From Alphaproteobacteria bacterium (GTDB lineage Bacteria > Pseudomonadota > Alphaproteobacteria > SMXQ01), in NCBI GenBank assembly GCA_009380075.1, contig WHSO01000002.1, forward strand, positions 1 through 64,000: DNA of 64,000 nucleotides. Direction: 5' to 3'. The position numbers and the translations under genes were made by a program. The notes beneath the pieces were generated by a model that saw only the letters and a list, made by a program, of their open reading frames with translations, was not told the DNA's origin and ran no database searches. Of this stretch, positions 63,938 to 64,000 are shown piece by piece; position 1 is the stretch's first letter, and every line of letters begins with the position of its first letter.

Positions 63938-64000
63938 AGGGGACTCCCGTCAAGGGCGAAAGGCCTAAAGATCAGTGCTTTGCGAGAGGCATCCTATGCC

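Overview
The window is high-GC chromosomal DNA from an alphaproteobacterium, most likely in or near the Rhodospirillales. The evidence is gene order and content: zapA – 6S RNA – fau, ruvCAB–ybgC–tolQRAB–pal–cpoB–tilS–ftsH–folP–glmM–thiD, and a serC leader RNA in front of serC–serA–hisZ–purA with rpoH convergent. Tripartite-tricarboxylate (Bug/TctC) solute-binding proteins are plentiful. No species can be named from sequence reading alone.

Layout. 1–4.6 kb: the 3' part of a D-aminoacylase-type amidohydrolase and two paralogous Bug receptors with an unusual C-terminal extension. 4.6–6.7 kb: an A+T-richer ImmA/IrrE–DUF4411 toxin-antitoxin pair lying against a decapitated higB remnant and an intact higA. 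6.8–10.3 kb (minus strand): GNAT, thiE, a VOC protein, class I aldolase and a conserved hypothetical. 10.5–31 kb: a long plus-strand housekeeping block (cell division, 6S RNA, folate, Holliday-junction resolution, Tol-Pal envelope system, tRNA-Ile lysidine synthase, FtsH, folate, amino-sugar and thiamine genes, tartrate/D-malate-type dehydrogenase). It is interrupted by one low-GC membrane-protein gene between folP and glmM. 31–34.7 kb: two tandem SLC13-type permeases. 34.9–44.4 kb: serine, histidine and purine genes, rpoH, an RluA/RluD pseudouridine synthase, an M67 peptidase and a third Bug receptor.

44.7–54.4 kb is a 9.6 kb integrative element in tRNA-Glu(CTC). It is bounded by a 46 bp direct repeat of the tRNA 3' end and carries a tyrosine integrase, an AlpA-type HTH protein, a possible replication protein beside three 20 bp iteron-like repeats, and a compact leftward operon of unfamiliar, phage-flavoured small genes. 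A papain-like protein, a HEPN-like protein and a PD-(D/E)XK nuclease are at the far end. No capsid, terminase large-subunit, tail or conjugation genes are visible, so it looks more like a satellite or minimal genomic island than a prophage. This is the best place to look for an undescribed system.

54.5–64 kb: an MmeI-like fused restriction-modification gene broken by a dinucleotide frameshift, a decayed fragment of an opgG-like gene, a spermidine-synthase-like methyltransferase, a DksA/TraR zinc-finger protein, intact opgG/opgD, two bactofilin paralogues, a PmtA-like methyltransferase and a small lipoprotein.

At least eight copies or part-copies of one bipartite palindromic intergenic repeat (ATGCCCCG…CGGGGCAT plus ATCGCCCGG…CCGGGCGAT, bordered by CGTCAT/ATGACG) are spread over the chromosomal part. 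None lies inside the tRNA-Glu element.
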